A stretch of 64,000 bases of DNA, from the NCBI RefSeq assembly GCF_000209165.1, contig NC_009048.1:620001-684000 (forward strand), written 5' to 3'. This document shows, in pieces, positions 41,198-52,338 of the stretch. Position numbers and translations under genes: made by a program. This DNA is from Scheffersomyces stipitis CBS 6054. Taxonomy: Eukaryota; Ascomycota; Pichiomycetes; Serinales; Debaryomycetaceae. The number at the start of each line of letters is the position of its first letter. Positions within the stretch are counted from its first letter, which is position 1. The notes below the pieces were generated by a model, which was not told the origin of the DNA, did not search any database, and was given only the letters and a program-made list of their open reading frames with translations.

Positions 41198-44100
41198 ATG
41201 GGTAGGCTAATCGGCCTTGAGTTACACAACTTTAAGTCGTACCGAGGAACAACAAAAATCGGATTTGGTAGCTCGTTTTTCACCTCCATCATTGGCCCAA
41301 ATGGTGCTGGAAAATCAAATTTGATGGATGCAATTTCGTTTGTATTAGGAGTCAGATCCTCTCATTTGAGATCGCAAAACTTGAAAGACTTGATTTACCG
41401 AGGAAGAAGAACAAACGGCAACAGCGATCTTTCTGTAGACGAATTGGAACAGGATCCTAATAGAGCCCATGTGACTGCTATCTATGAAAAAGACGATGGA
41501 GAAATCGTCAAGTTCAAGAGAACAATTTCGTCCTCAGGAAACAGCGAATACCGCGTCAACGACGTGTCTGTCACGTCATTAAACTATTCATTGGTCTTAA
41601 AAGCTGAAAACATTCTTATCAAAGCGCGCAACTTCTTGGTATTCCAAGGCGATGTAGAACAGATAGCATCGCAGTCGCCAACTGATCTCACAAAACTCAT
41701 TGAGAATATCAGTGGTTCCAACGAATTTACCAAAGAATACGAAAGCTTGAAGGAAGAATATGAAAGAGCCAGAGAGTTCTCGAATTCCGTATTCTCACGT
41801 AAAAGAAACTTAAACTCTGAATCAAGACAGTATAAGGAGCAGTTGATAGAGCAAAGGCAGTTCGAAGAAAGATTAATGGAAAAAAATGAGACCATAAAGA
41901 GAATCAACTTATACCATATTTATCACAATGAGCGCAAGCACTTCCAAATTCAAGAAGAAATTGATGCCAAGACTGCTGAACTCAAAGAATTGAAAAAAGG
42001 TCTCTCTTCCGAACAGAAGCAGTTCAAAACGATCTCTGCCGATTATTCCAAGAAGGTATTGGAATCCAAAAAGCACACTAAGAAATTGGAACAGGTTGCA
42101 ACGCAAATTGAAAGCGCAAAGAGAGATCTCATACCAATGCAAGCTAACAAGAGAGCAATGACTTCGAAGGCGAACTCAACGAAGACTAAAATTGAAGATT
42201 TGCAAGCAGATTTGAAAAGACAGAAGGCGCTGGCAAGCTCAGTTCAAAAACAATTAGACCAAGCTCAGAAGTTATTTGCTGACTTTGAAAATAAAATTGC
42301 TTCGTCAACTTCACTTTCAATTTCGCCTGAAGGACAAAAGGAATATCTGAAGTTGAGATCGCAATTCTTATCTAGAGGTGGATCTGCTTTTGAGGAAGAT
42401 ATATCTATTCTTCTTAACGAGAAAGACTCATTATTGGCTGCTATCACCGGTTTGGAGAACCAAAGAGCTAATTCCGCAACTAGAATTAACGAGTTACAGT
42501 CGACTATAAATTCAGAATTGAAATCCAGTCTTGCGGACATCAACACTGAAATAAACGATGTTTTATCTAGAAAGCAAGAGAAAGTCGATGCCAGAAGTGC
42601 GTTGATCAAGTCCAAAGAAGAATTCCAATACCAAGAACTACAATTGAAATCTCAATTGAGAGACGTCTTGATCAAGTTGGATGAAATATCATCGCAACAA
42701 AGAGAATCCAACAAGCAAAAGAAGTTAAGAGAGAATGTAGCCATGTTGAAGAGGCTTTTTCCTGAAGGAGCAATCAAAGGAATAGTGTACGAGTTGGTAC
42801 GCCCTTCAGAACAGAAGTTCGAAAGTGCTGTTCAAACGGTTCTAGGCAGAAACATTGACAGCGTTATCGTTCAAACAACCAGCGTGGCATACAAGTGTAT
42901 TGAAATTTTAAAGGAAAGAAGAGCTGGTGTAGTTACGTTTATTCCGTTGGATTCCATTCAAAGCGAGCCGATAAATTTGAACTATTTGAGATCTATCCAT
43001 GAATCTGCCCAACCGGGTATTGATATCCTTAAATACGACGACAAGTCTTTGGAGCAAGCAATTAACTACATTGCTGGCGATGCTTTAGTTGTCAAAGATA
43101 TTAATCTCGCCAGAAACTTGAAGTGGGACTCGCACCACAAGTTGGAAAACAGAATCATATCTCTCAATGGGTCCGTCATTCACAAGTCTGGTTTAATGAC
43201 AGGAGGACAACAGAGCCAGAAGAGTAGCGCCTCTTTGACCTGGGATAGAGAAGAATGGATATCATTGAACTCAGTAAAGGACGAACTAACTACAAGACTC
43301 TCTACATTGCAAGAGAACAAACCAAAGGAACTTGAAATCAATCTCTTGGCTGACGAAATCAGCCTGTTGGACGATGGATTACCTGTGCTAAGAAACCAAA
43401 AGATGAGCACCGAACGTACAATTAGAGACAGAGAAGCCGAAGTGAAGTTCCAGACAGAACTCCAAAAGAGTTTTGATGATTCTATTAATAGCAAGAAAGC
43501 AAAGTTAGTAAAACTCGATCAGAAGACTGATGAGATTCGCAACAAAACAGCTTCTTTGAAGAATGAGATTTATTCCGAGTTCTGTTATGATTATGGATTT
43601 TCAAATGGTATCGATGATTATGAAAACTTGCATGGCGCAACATTAAGAGTAAGAGTCAAGGAAAGGGCTCAATATTCGAAGGCCATAGCCACTTTTAGTA
43701 ACAAGTTAAAGTTCGAGAATGAAAGAGTGAACGAAACTATACAAAGAGAAGAATCCCTTAAATCACAATTATTGGAACTAGAGGAAAACACTCTGACTGT
43801 AATGTCTGAAATTCAGCTTGTTGAAAGTAAGATAGATAATCTCGAGGCAGAACTTGAGGTATTGGAACACGAGCAACTGAATCAAAACAAGGAGCTTCAA
43901 TCAAACTTGAAGAAATCTAAAACCTTTGAAGCGTCCGTCGCGGAGTTGGAATCCAATATATCTACATTGAACAAAGGGATACTTTCTTTAGAGGAGCAGT
44001 TGTTGAAGATTGATACTGAGAGAGTTAACATCTTGAAGAATTGTAAGATAGAAAATGTCAATATTCCGTTGAAAGATGGGCTCTTGGATTCTATTTCGAT

Positions 44101-44920
44101 TGGTGAGACTTCGGATAACTTGGTGAAGGAGATCTACGATATCGAGATAGATTATTCCAATTTGGATGAATCATTACGAAGAACATATAGTGCCAAACTA
44201 GAAGCCGAACTTCAAACTAAGTTGGAAGAGATTATCGAGCAATTGGAGAGATTGACACCAAATGCAAAAGCAGTGGATAGATTGAAGGAAGCTGAAGCGA
44301 AACTTAGAAATTTTGATAAAGAGCATACACTTGCAAGACAAAAGGAACGTAAAGTGTATGACAAATTCCAGGAGGTTCGTGAAAAGAGATACCAGACTTT
44401 TATGGAAGCATTCAATCATATTTCTTCCAAAATAGATTCGATCTACAAAGAGCTCACTAAGTTCCCTGCTTCTCCTTTGGGTGGTGCTGCCTATTTGACA
44501 TTAGAGGATGATGAATATCCATACAATTCTGGTATCAAATACCACGCTATGCCACCTATGAAAAGATTCAGAGACATGGAATTACTTTCAGGTGGTGAAA
44601 AGACGATGGCTGCACTTGCATTACTTTTTGCTATTCATTCATATCAACCATCTCCCTTTTTTGTACTTGATGAAGTTGATGCTGCCCTTGATAATGCTAA
44701 TGTTAGCAAAATTGCTAACTATATTAGGAAATATGCTGGACCTAACTACCAGTTCATTGTTATATCTTTGAAGAACTCGTTGTTTGAAAAGTCAGACGCT
44801 TTAGTGGGTATATATAGAGACCAGAGACAGAATAGCTCATCGACACTTACATTGGACTTGACCGAGTACTCTGAAGAAGGTTTATCAGTATCCGGCCAAG
44901 CAGTTACTGCTTCTGGCTAG
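41198..44920 (+). CDS. SMC1: SMC1, cohesin ATPase subunit
   Basis: 1240 residues (S. cerevisiae Smc1 1225). It has the SMC layout: N-terminal Walker A GPNGAGKS (33-40), long coiled coil, hinge (about 510-680, with GAIKGIVYELVRPSEQ and NLKWDSHHKLENRIISLNGS), second coiled coil, then C-terminal signature LLSGGEK (1129-1135) and Walker B FFVLDE (1154-1159). The start MGRLIGLELHNFKSYRG is Smc1-like. With Smc3 and Scc1/Mcd1 it forms the ring that holds sister chromatids together. The MCB box upstream agrees with S-phase expression. Confidence 0.96.
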   Translation: MGRLIGLELHNFKSYRGTTKIGFGSSFFTSIIGPNGAGKSNLMDAISFVLGVRSSHLRSQNLKDLIYRGRRTNGNSDLSVDELEQDPNRAHVTAIYEKDDGEIVKFKRTISSSGNSEYRVNDVSVTSLNYSLVLKAENILIKARNFLVFQGDVEQIASQSPTDLTKLIENISGSNEFTKEYESLKEEYERAREFSNSVFSRKRNLNSESRQYKEQLIEQRQFEERLMEKNETIKRINLYHIYHNERKHFQIQEEIDAKTAELKELKKGLSSEQKQFKTISADYSKKVLESKKHTKKLEQVATQIESAKRDLIPMQANKRAMTSKANSTKTKIEDLQADLKRQKALASSVQKQLDQAQKLFADFENKIASSTSLSISPEGQKEYLKLRSQFLSRGGSAFEEDISILLNEKDSLLAAITGLENQRANSATRINELQSTINSELKSSLADINTEINDVLSRKQEKVDARSALIKSKEEFQYQELQLKSQLRDVLIKLDEISSQQRESNKQKKLRENVAMLKRLFPEGAIKGIVYELVRPSEQKFESAVQTVLGRNIDSVIVQTTSVAYKCIEILKERRAGVVTFIPLDSIQSEPINLNYLRSIHESAQPGIDILKYDDKSLEQAINYIAGDALVVKDINLARNLKWDSHHKLENRIISLNGSVIHKSGLMTGGQQSQKSSASLTWDREEWISLNSVKDELTTRLSTLQENKPKELEINLLADEISLLDDGLPVLRNQKMSTERTIRDREAEVKFQTELQKSFDDSINSKKAKLVKLDQKTDEIRNKTASLKNEIYSEFCYDYGFSNGIDDYENLHGATLRVRVKERAQYSKAIATFSNKLKFENERVNETIQREESLKSQLLELEENTLTVMSEIQLVESKIDNLEAELEVLEHEQLNQNKELQSNLKKSKTFEASVAELESNISTLNKGILSLEEQLLKIDTERVNILKNCKIENVNIPLKDGLLDSISIGETSDNLVKEIYDIEIDYSNLDESLRRTYSAKLEAELQTKLEEIIEQLERLTPNAKAVDRLKEAEAKLRNFDKEHTLARQKERKVYDKFQEVREKRYQTFMEAFNHISSKIDSIYKELTKFPASPLGGAAYLTLEDDEYPYNSGIKYHAMPPMKRFRDMELLSGGEKTMAALALLFAIHSYQPSPFFVLDEVDAALDNANVSKIANYIRKYAGPNYQFIVISLKNSLFEKSDALVGIYRDQRQNSSSTLTLDLTEYSEEGLSVSGQAVTASG

Positions 44921-45095
44921 TTCGATAAATTCATGCTCTATCAATTATAGCTCATGAAGCATTAAATAGCCCTCCACATATTAATGTATTAATGTAATCA
45001 AATAAAAATATTTTTCGCATCCACTGAAAGCGATAAATTGAAAAAATTCTGTAGACCTATTCAGTATTTTGCAATCGTCCTTCTTTATTTAAAGC

Positions 45096-46820
45096 ATGCT
45101 ATGTTTTCGATATAGCCTGCTAAGATTATTTGGGTCTATACAGCGAAAAGGCGGTCGTGACTTCAGCAAAATTGCAAGTAGTCTCAAATACATGCCAACA
45201 GCTAAAAATGAACAGTACCAAGGACCAGAAAGAAGAGAACGTTCAGTATTAAAGAAGCTCAAGAAAGTTAACAAGAAGAAGAAAAGAGATACCGACGACC
45301 ACACGAGCAGAGCCAATATCCTCTTTCTTGAACTTGAAGAGGCCTTGTCTACCTTTAATTCCGTAAAAAACACAAACGTTTTGATCAATGACATACAGAA
45401 TCCAACTGAGTTGATGGGAAACTTTATGTTCACCAGGGACCGTCCGACGATCATTGCGGATAGTGTGGATATCCTATATCAAACATCGGAAGGTGACGGC
45501 ATTGGGTTTGTCCCCAAATCCATGTATGCATCTCCATTTGTAGAGGAAGGGGATGACATCTTTAACAAGTTCACGGCTGTAGTAGTTCCGAAGACTATTG
45601 TTGGAGATAAGGTGAAAATAAAGCTAAATATGCATCACCAGTTCTATTCAGAGGCAGTGCTTTTGCAAGTCCTAAACTCGAATTCTCGTAGCACTCCTAG
45701 AAAGGATACCTTAGTTGTGTGTCAGAAGTTTGAAGAGTGTTCTGGATGTCAGTTCCAGATGCTTAGCTACGATAAACAGCTCCAGCTAAAAAGAGATACT
45801 ATTGTAAAGGCTTATAGATTCTTTTATCCAGAATTGTTGGGAGAACTTGACCAATCAGAGTTTGGAAAAGTCATAGGTTGTGAAAATCAATATGCATACA
45901 GAACAAAGCTTACTCCACATTATAAAGTCCCAAGGGTAATAAAGAACGAGACTTTGTCTATAGGGTTGAATCACGTTAACCCAACGATGCAAGTTGTGGA
46001 TTTGGAGAGTTGTGCAATTGCAACTCCTTCAATTAACAGAGCACTTACAATTACTAGAAAAAAGATCAAAGAAGAGGTGAAGAACGAACCTTTAGAAGCA
46101 CAAGGAAGACAAAGAACTATTCTTTTGCGAGACGGACTCCGAATGAATAAAGAAACAGGCGAACATACAAGAGCTTGTTACGGGGAAAGCTCCAAAGTAA
46201 TGACAGAAAAAGTAGAAGACTTTGTCTTCCAATTTGATCCTTCAAGCTTCTTTCAGAACAACAATTCCATTTTGATACCAGTACTTGAATATATCAAATA
46301 CCACATAGGATTGGGTGCAAAACTGTACAAATACTTAGTCGATACCTACTGCGGTGTGGGATTCTTTGGTATTTCCTTGTCTAAGCTGATTCCCAAAGAA
46401 GGAAAGGTGTTTGGAATAGAACTCAGTGAAAGATCTATTAATTTTGCTACACATAATGCCATGCTCAATGGTCTTGAAGTACCAAAACGTATGCAGTTTA
46501 TCTCTGGTTCGGCTGATAGTATGTTCAAGAATGAGGAATTTTTGAACTCAGGAATTAAGGGCAAAGAGTCGATAGTGATCATGGATCCTTCAAGAAAGGG
46601 TTCCACTGAGCTGTTTATGAGACAATTATTGGAATTCAAACCAAAGTTGATAATCTATGTCAGCTGTAATGTATTCACTCAAGCTCGTGATTTATCGTTA
46701 TTCAATAAACTTCAGGAGGAGGGCTCTATATCATACAGAGTTCGTGATGTTGTGGGATTTGACTTCTTTCCACAAACAAAACACGTTGAAACAGTTGCGG
46801 TTTTAGAATTGTTAGATTAA
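45096..46820 (+). CDS. TRM2: TRM2, tRNA m5U54 methyltransferase
   Basis: 574 residues. An N-terminal basic region is followed by a TRAM-like domain, a cluster C209-x5-C215-x2-C218 (CQKFEECSGC) resembling the Fe-S site of bacterial RumA relatives, and a SAM-binding core DTYCGVGFFG (416-425). The catalytic cysteine is C524 in YVSCNVFTQARDL. The first 32 residues (MLCFRYSLLRLFGS...) are hydrophobic/basic with few acidic residues, resembling a mitochondrial presequence, and a second in-frame ATG sits at codon 33 (MPTAKN), so two products are possible. In S. cerevisiae one gene modifies cytosolic and mitochondrial tRNAs. Tail to tail with SGD1, 55 bp apart. Confidence 0.9.
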   Translation: MLCFRYSLLRLFGSIQRKGGRDFSKIASSLKYMPTAKNEQYQGPERRERSVLKKLKKVNKKKKRDTDDHTSRANILFLELEEALSTFNSVKNTNVLINDIQNPTELMGNFMFTRDRPTIIADSVDILYQTSEGDGIGFVPKSMYASPFVEEGDDIFNKFTAVVVPKTIVGDKVKIKLNMHHQFYSEAVLLQVLNSNSRSTPRKDTLVVCQKFEECSGCQFQMLSYDKQLQLKRDTIVKAYRFFYPELLGELDQSEFGKVIGCENQYAYRTKLTPHYKVPRVIKNETLSIGLNHVNPTMQVVDLESCAIATPSINRALTITRKKIKEEVKNEPLEAQGRQRTILLRDGLRMNKETGEHTRACYGESSKVMTEKVEDFVFQFDPSSFFQNNNSILIPVLEYIKYHIGLGAKLYKYLVDTYCGVGFFGISLSKLIPKEGKVFGIELSERSINFATHNAMLNGLEVPKRMQFISGSADSMFKNEEFLNSGIKGKESIVIMDPSRKGSTELFMRQLLEFKPKLIIYVSCNVFTQARDLSLFNKLQEEGSISYRVRDVVGFDFFPQTKHVETVAVLELLD

Positions 46821-46875
46821 TGTACATAGTTATAGAGGTCATGGTATATATACAAGGTGCACTATTTTGCACATT

Positions 46876-49800
46876 CTAGTTCTTATCGTCGTTAGATCTC
46901 ACAAATTCCTCTATGATATCTACCATAGCATTTATTCCCCACTCAACTCTTCTGGTCTGCTTCTTACCAGAGATAATATCACTTTTTCTAACCTTGTCCT
47001 GTAAGAAGAATTGAATTCCTCTGAGCAAAGTCATCTGTTCCTGGGCTTTGATCACCCTCTCTATTAATAACCTGTCATCGAACTTTTGTTCATACATATT
47101 CTTCGATCTTTTACCGAGACCAGCTCCCACTGAATTGATCTGTGACTTCTTCCCGATATTATCCAAAAAGCTAACAAAAACAACTTCCATGAACAAGATA
47201 GTGTCACTAGCAGCAGTTAAGAAGTTAACAGTTCTAAGCAAGTGCAAAGGCAAAGAGCCTTCCGCCAAGAGAAATCCGAAAAATCGACCCAAATTCAAGA
47301 TTCTCTTCAACTTGGTTTCATCGTCATCATCACCATGATCGAACCCAACAAAATCTTCATCTTCGTCAGAAGTGGAACCTTCGAATTCTTTAATAAGATC
47401 CCAGAGCATGAATTGGAAAGTCTTTCTATACCTGTGATCCTCACAAAGCTTGCTTGCTAAGATTCCATAGTAAGGATTATACGCTGGCTCAACACTTGTA
47501 CAATGTATCAATACACGAGGAATTTCTCTATCTTGAGAACGTTTCAAAGCCAACTTGTCCAACTTAGTTAATGCATCAATGTAATCATTTGCTGACATGA
47601 TGGATATGAAAATAGCTCTTCTGATATCAGTGTTCATACGCTGAGATCTAGCTAAGTCCATCCAATTAGGTTCAGAGTTGTCTAATATATCATTGATAGC
47701 ATCTCTGTTGAGGTCAGGCTCTGCATTTTTGTCATCTCCATCACTACCTTTCCAAGCAGCACCAACTAACCACCACTTCCCTTTCGAAGCAATGCTGTGG
47801 ATATCATTGAGAGAAACTTGTATTGGATCGTTGAATTTGTTGTTGTTGATTGTTGCTAAGAATTTCTTCAATCTGATAGCGAGCTGGTGACTGGATTCAT
47901 TGTTGATCTTAAGTTTGTTGTTCTTAAGTGAAGTAATTGTTTCAACCAAGAATTGTGTTCTTGTACTCATCTGGGACTGTGGAATGGATGATTTGGCATC
48001 ATTCAAAAGAATTACAATATCTTTCAAGGCAGAAGGATCGTCAGACCTCATTTGGTTACCTGAATTTCTGATCAATCTGAGCAAGAGTTCAGCGTTGTTT
48101 TCATTTAATTCGTTTATCAAAACCTTGATCACATCGTACAATAATTTAGATGATACCAACTGAAATTGATAAACCGAAGATAAGAGTGATATCATATTAG
48201 AAGCTTCTTTTCCTTTTCCGGTTTCCTTATGATAGCTTTCAAATTTTTCAATCATTGACTGAATGAAGTGAGCACCAAATTCGACGCCCTGCAAACGGTA
48301 GATAGCAACGACAAGTGTTGCGTGTAAGTATACAAAGGTATCCAACAATCTTCCCTGTTGAATGATACTGTCCATCACGATAGTAGTCAACTCATTATTT
48401 ACCGAATTTCTTGAGTTCGATAAATACAATGTATTGATTTCATTGACAATGCTGCTGATATTGGACTCAGACAACTTGTTCAAAGGACCCTTGATGGCTT
48501 TTCTCAAGTTGAGAATCTCTTCAGAAACATTACCCCCTTCTAATGCCATCTTTCTACGCAATGCTGGTGGGATATATGAACCAGCAGCATGATTACTTGA
48601 GTCTGACACCTCATCCGAAGTCTTATTTTGAATAGGGGCTACATAAGGATTTTCCTTCTTTGGTGCGTCCTCTTCATCATCATCAAAATCATCACCAGAA
48701 TAATTTTCTTCTTCCCCTTCATCGAAATCATCAGCTTCTTCTTCCAGTGGTTCCATTTCTTCTTCGAAATCAAAGTCCAATCCGTCTAATAATCCTCCAA
48801 TAATGTCATCATCGTCTGTTTTGGCAATTTTTGATTTTTTACCGTTCTTCAAACCGAGCTTCTTAGCATAGAATTCCATATCATTTTCATCTCTTTTCAT
48901 GAGCTCTAATTCATGTTGACTGATCACTCTGGAATTCTTGACTTCTTTAGATGGTTTATTATCCTTCTTTACATTTCTCTTTTGTTCCTTCAATGCCTTC
49001 AATTTGGCTAAAGGATCTTCCTCTTCTTCCAAAATTTCCTCTTCATCAAAGCTATCAAAGTCATCTGCATCTATGTTATCGTCGTCTACGATGAAGCCAT
49101 CCTCAGAGTCTTCATTCTCTTCTTCGTCAAAGCCATCGAAATTGTCTTTCACATTAGAATCATTGTCATCTATGTCTTCGTTTTCATCTTCTTCTTCATC
49201 TTCCGAAAGTTCATCTTCCGAAACATCTTCCGAAAGTTCATCGTCCAGCAATTCGTCCAACTTGATGACTCTTACTTCAGATTTGTTCTTGGAACCTTTC
49301 TTCACCTCCTTCAACTTTTTTAAAACTTCCAATGGATTTTCTTCTACTTCATCATCATAATCGTCGAAATCATCCAGATTGTCGAAATCATCGAAGTTGT
49401 CGTCTCCGTCAGAATCTTCCAGGAGTTCGTCAGCTTTGACAACTCTGAATTCATTTGGCTGAGATCCTTTTTTCTTTTCTTTCAACAATCTGAGTTGCTC
49501 CACAGGATCATCTATAGTTTTTGTTGAAGTTTGCGCCCTGTTAGTCTTCAATGCCTTAAAGTCTGCGCGAGAATCTTCTTTCGTTTGAGACTTAACTGGT
49601 TTCTGGCTAGTCTTGATGCTTTTACTATTATTGTTTGTGATTGCTTTCCTTTTGGCTTCGTTATTAATTGGCTTGGTGTTTTTCTTTTGTTTCTTTAGTT
49701 GTCTTTCTTGCTGTCTTCTGTCTTTTCTTGACAAAGGCTTTTCCTTTCTCTTCTTGGAGTTGAACTTTGTAAATCTATCCTCATCGTTGTAGTCACCTTT

Positions 49801-49890
49801 GTCCTCCTTTGTTTGTATCTGCTGTAAAAGTTTTGAAGGAATTCCTCTCTCCTCTTCGTTTTCTTCGTTATTGTTTCTCCTCCTGTTCAT
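46876..49890 (-). CDS. SGD1: SGD1/NOM1-type nucleolar MIF4G-MA3 protein
   Basis: 1004 residues if translation starts at the ATG at 49888-49890; the frame extends 20 codons further upstream without an ATG. Order: basic N-terminus (SRKDRRQQERQLKKQKK), a long acidic region, the signature SYIPPALRRKMAL near residue 450, a MIF4G/NIC domain (about 480-700) and an MA3 domain with RRAIFISIMSANDYIDAL. The acidic region has three repeats of a '[D]PLxxLKxLKE-K' type segment. Sgd1 is essential in S. cerevisiae and acts in 40S subunit maturation with Dbp4-type helicases; human NOM1 is the relative. S. cerevisiae Sgd1 is 899 residues; the extra length is in the acidic tracts. Confidence 0.88.
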   Translation of the reverse strand: MNRRRNNNEENEEERGIPSKLLQQIQTKEDKGDYNDEDRFTKFNSKKRKEKPLSRKDRRQQERQLKKQKKNTKPINNEAKRKAITNNNSKSIKTSQKPVKSQTKEDSRADFKALKTNRAQTSTKTIDDPVEQLRLLKEKKKGSQPNEFRVVKADELLEDSDGDDNFDDFDNLDDFDDYDDEVEENPLEVLKKLKEVKKGSKNKSEVRVIKLDELLDDELSEDVSEDELSEDEEEDENEDIDDNDSNVKDNFDGFDEEENEDSEDGFIVDDDNIDADDFDSFDEEEILEEEEDPLAKLKALKEQKRNVKKDNKPSKEVKNSRVISQHELELMKRDENDMEFYAKKLGLKNGKKSKIAKTDDDDIIGGLLDGLDFDFEEEMEPLEEEADDFDEGEEENYSGDDFDDDEEDAPKKENPYVAPIQNKTSDEVSDSSNHAAGSYIPPALRRKMALEGGNVSEEILNLRKAIKGPLNKLSESNISSIVNEINTLYLSNSRNSVNNELTTIVMDSIIQQGRLLDTFVYLHATLVVAIYRLQGVEFGAHFIQSMIEKFESYHKETGKGKEASNMISLLSSVYQFQLVSSKLLYDVIKVLINELNENNAELLLRLIRNSGNQMRSDDPSALKDIVILLNDAKSSIPQSQMSTRTQFLVETITSLKNNKLKINNESSHQLAIRLKKFLATINNNKFNDPIQVSLNDIHSIASKGKWWLVGAAWKGSDGDDKNAEPDLNRDAINDILDNSEPNWMDLARSQRMNTDIRRAIFISIMSANDYIDALTKLDKLALKRSQDREIPRVLIHCTSVEPAYNPYYGILASKLCEDHRYRKTFQFMLWDLIKEFEGSTSDEDEDFVGFDHGDDDDETKLKRILNLGRFFGFLLAEGSLPLHLLRTVNFLTAASDTILFMEVVFVSFLDNIGKKSQINSVGAGLGKRSKNMYEQKFDDRLLIERVIKAQEQMTLLRGIQFFLQDKVRKSDIISGKKQTRRVEWGINAMVDIIEEFVRSNDDKN

Positions 49891-50229
49891 ACTTTTCCTT
49901 TGGTAAGCAATACTCCAGATGCTATTCTGGATCAAGTTGCAACTTCTCAACCCATCTCATCATAGATTTTTTTCTAAGGATGCATTCACACCTGCATGCA
50001 GATAAATGTTCTCGGTGTATATTGAGAACAAATGGCGAGTATGAAAGTCAAGTGCTTTCTATCTCTTTCTTCCTAAGAGCAAATCCTGGCTCCTTTAAGA
50101 AACCGGGGTATCTTTCATATTCATATCCAGTTGGGAAAGTCTAAATTGAAGTTCATATCCGCTTTTGCTAGTTTTGCACATTCTACCTATCACATTTAGA
50201 ATTATCGTTATCTCTCCACATTCTAATCC
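49891..50229. other. Divergent promoter region SGD1 / MSP1
   Basis: 339 bp serving both genes; no recognised site. Confidence 0.5.
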
Positions 50230-51303
50230 ATGGCTAAGTTCAAACTCGATATAAAGTTTCTTGGAGACTTGTTTATTCTTGCGGGAGCTGGGCTCTCAGT
50301 ATATTTCATACTCAACAATATACTCAACGACTATGTAGACAACTCTATGAAGAACAAGGAATCGGAGAAAAAGGGCAAGGGCATTCTCAAGAAATTACAG
50401 AGTTCTAATCCGCACCTCCGCAACATCTCCCTCAACCAGTACGAGAAGCTGTTGCTCAATTCGTTGGTTACACCAGAAGAAATATCAGTAACTTTCAATG
50501 ATGTGGGCGGTTTGCAAGACATAATTGACGAGTTGAGGGAAGCGGTGATTCTTCCTTTAACAGAACCAGAGCTTTTCGCTACCCATCTGGATTTGATCCA
50601 GTCACCTAAGGGTGTCTTATTCTACGGTCCCCCTGGATGTGGTAAGACAATGTTGGCCAAAGCTATTGCCAAAGAAAGTGGTGCGTTTTTCTTGCTGATA
50701 AGGATGTCGACTATTATGGACAAATGGTACGGTGAGTCGAACAAGATCACCGATGCCATCTTCTCACTTGCTAACAAATTGCAACCCTGTATTATTTTCA
50801 TTGACGAAATAGATTCGTTTTTGAGAGACAGGTCTTCCAGCGACCACGAAGTCAGTGCCATGTTAAAGGCTGAATTCATGACGTTGTGGGACGGCTTGAA
50901 GTCTAACGGAAGAATCATGGTAATGGGCGCTACCAATCGTAAGAGTGACATTGACGAAGCCTTCTTGAGAAGATTACCCAAAACTTTTGCTATTGGCAAA
51001 CCAAACGAATCGCAAAGACGTTCCATATTGTCTAAAATACTAAGTGGAGCCAAGCTCGATGAAAAAGATTTTGACTTGGAATACATCGTTGCTAATACAA
51101 AAGGCTTTAGTGGTTCTGACTTGAGAGAATTATGTCGTGAAGCTGCCATTCTTCCCGTCAGGGAGTACATCAGAGAGAATTACAACTATAGGAGTGGGAA
51201 GTTGAGCAAGGATGAAAATGAAGACATGCCTGTTAGACCGTTGAAGACTTCTGATTTTGTAAAGACTGCCGAGTCCACCATTCAACCTGCTACCATTGAT
51301 TAG
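50230..51303 (+). CDS. MSP1: MSP1, AAA+ extractase of the mitochondrial outer membrane
   Basis: 357 residues (S. cerevisiae 362). One N-terminal membrane helix ([18 protein letters not shown], about 12-29) anchors a cytosolic AAA domain. Walker A is GPPGCGKT (133-140), pore segment MDKWYGES, Walker B IIFIDEID (188-195) with catalytic Glu193, then [19 protein letters not shown] with the arginine fingers. Msp1 (human ATAD1) pulls mislocalised tail-anchored proteins from mitochondria and peroxisomes. A CTG codon at position 156 falls where I recall Ser in S. cerevisiae Msp1 (FISIRMS), consistent with CUG being read as Ser. Confidence 0.96.
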   Translation: MAKFKLDIKFLGDLFILAGAGLSVYFILNNILNDYVDNSMKNKESEKKGKGILKKLQSSNPHLRNISLNQYEKLLLNSLVTPEEISVTFNDVGGLQDIIDELREAVILPLTEPELFATHLDLIQSPKGVLFYGPPGCGKTMLAKAIAKESGAFFLLIRMSTIMDKWYGESNKITDAIFSLANKLQPCIIFIDEIDSFLRDRSSSDHEVSAMLKAEFMTLWDGLKSNGRIMVMGATNRKSDIDEAFLRRLPKTFAIGKPNESQRRSILSKILSGAKLDEKDFDLEYIVANTKGFSGSDLRELCREAAILPVREYIRENYNYRSGKLSKDENEDMPVRPLKTSDFVKTAESTIQPATID

Positions 51304-52338
51304 CCAGTTGAGTCTTGTACAAATTCTTAGAATCCGTATATAACAATTTTATTTATCGCACTGCCTTGGGAAAGGTATAATTAATCTAATGCTATGACAA
51401 TGAATATGGAAGTGTAAAGAGTAGGACTGTGATGGTAACTGATGAAGTGCTTATAGCCCTAACTCATATGGTAGCGCTCCAAGATCCATGTAGTTACCCG
51501 GATTCGAGGCTATAGCCATATCTGAAAATTTTCGTATTCATATTCTACAATGTCTTTTACTTCAGGATCAAGAAGACACGAAAGTACGCTTTGTGGTGTA
51601 TAGTGAATACACGAGAATCAAGAAGATATGGAAATTTCCCTCTTGTAGAACGTTGGCCTCTTCGAAGATTGCTATACCTGTTTTCCGTGGTATAGTGATT
51701 CAAAGCGACGCCTAGAACAACCCACGACTAATTTGGCTTTTACTTCTCAGTACACTACAATTAAAGAAGTTCGTTAACGGAGTAGAACTGGTACCTTGGT
51801 ATTAGGATAATTAGTTTGGAACAATGTAGTTGTAGAGTATCTAATTGAGGTCGTTCATTATCAGTAGACAATGATTCTATAGAGCCTGGATTTTGGACGA
51901 GAAGGGCAGAACGGAATAGGTTGATTTGAGCTTGTAATTAGGTAGTCCTTAGGATACTCCGACGTTTTGAAACTAAGTATAGTGATAATATTCGGATCGT
52001 TGTGGAAGTCATAATCACACTGGAGTCTGACCAGGCAGTGAGAAATATGAGTTGAATTCTCAGTATTTATGAGACCATTCCATTCCCAAACTTCAATTGC
52101 TTCGAATTATGACAATATATTGTGTAGCGTACCATATGAATTCAATTGTTAAATGAACCAGGGAAGATGTATAGCGTAAAACTACTCTGAGTACACTAGC
52201 TACGGTGGGCTAATCTTTCAGCAGGGCTGCAGAGAAGCCGCATTTTCTAACCGATTAAATAGTGGCGAGTTGCAATTAATTTTAAATTAAGGGATAGTCT
52301 TCTTTCCAGCTAAGTCAATCGGGGAACATTTGGCTATA
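51304..52338. other. Gene-free stretch between MSP1 and YME2
   Basis: About 1.03 kb, AT-rich, no ORF of note. It contains an imperfect direct repeat of ATCAAGAAGAxAxGxAA (near 51567 and 51618). No tRNA signature. Confidence 0.5.

Noticed and set aside
48938..49360. 140-codon Ser-rich frame antisense to SGD1
   Set aside because: It mirrors the GAA/GAT acidic repeats of SGD1 (TTC/ATC read as Ser/Phe).
46876..49950. SGD1 start at 49950
   Set aside because: The codon there is TTG; the first ATG is at 49888-49890.
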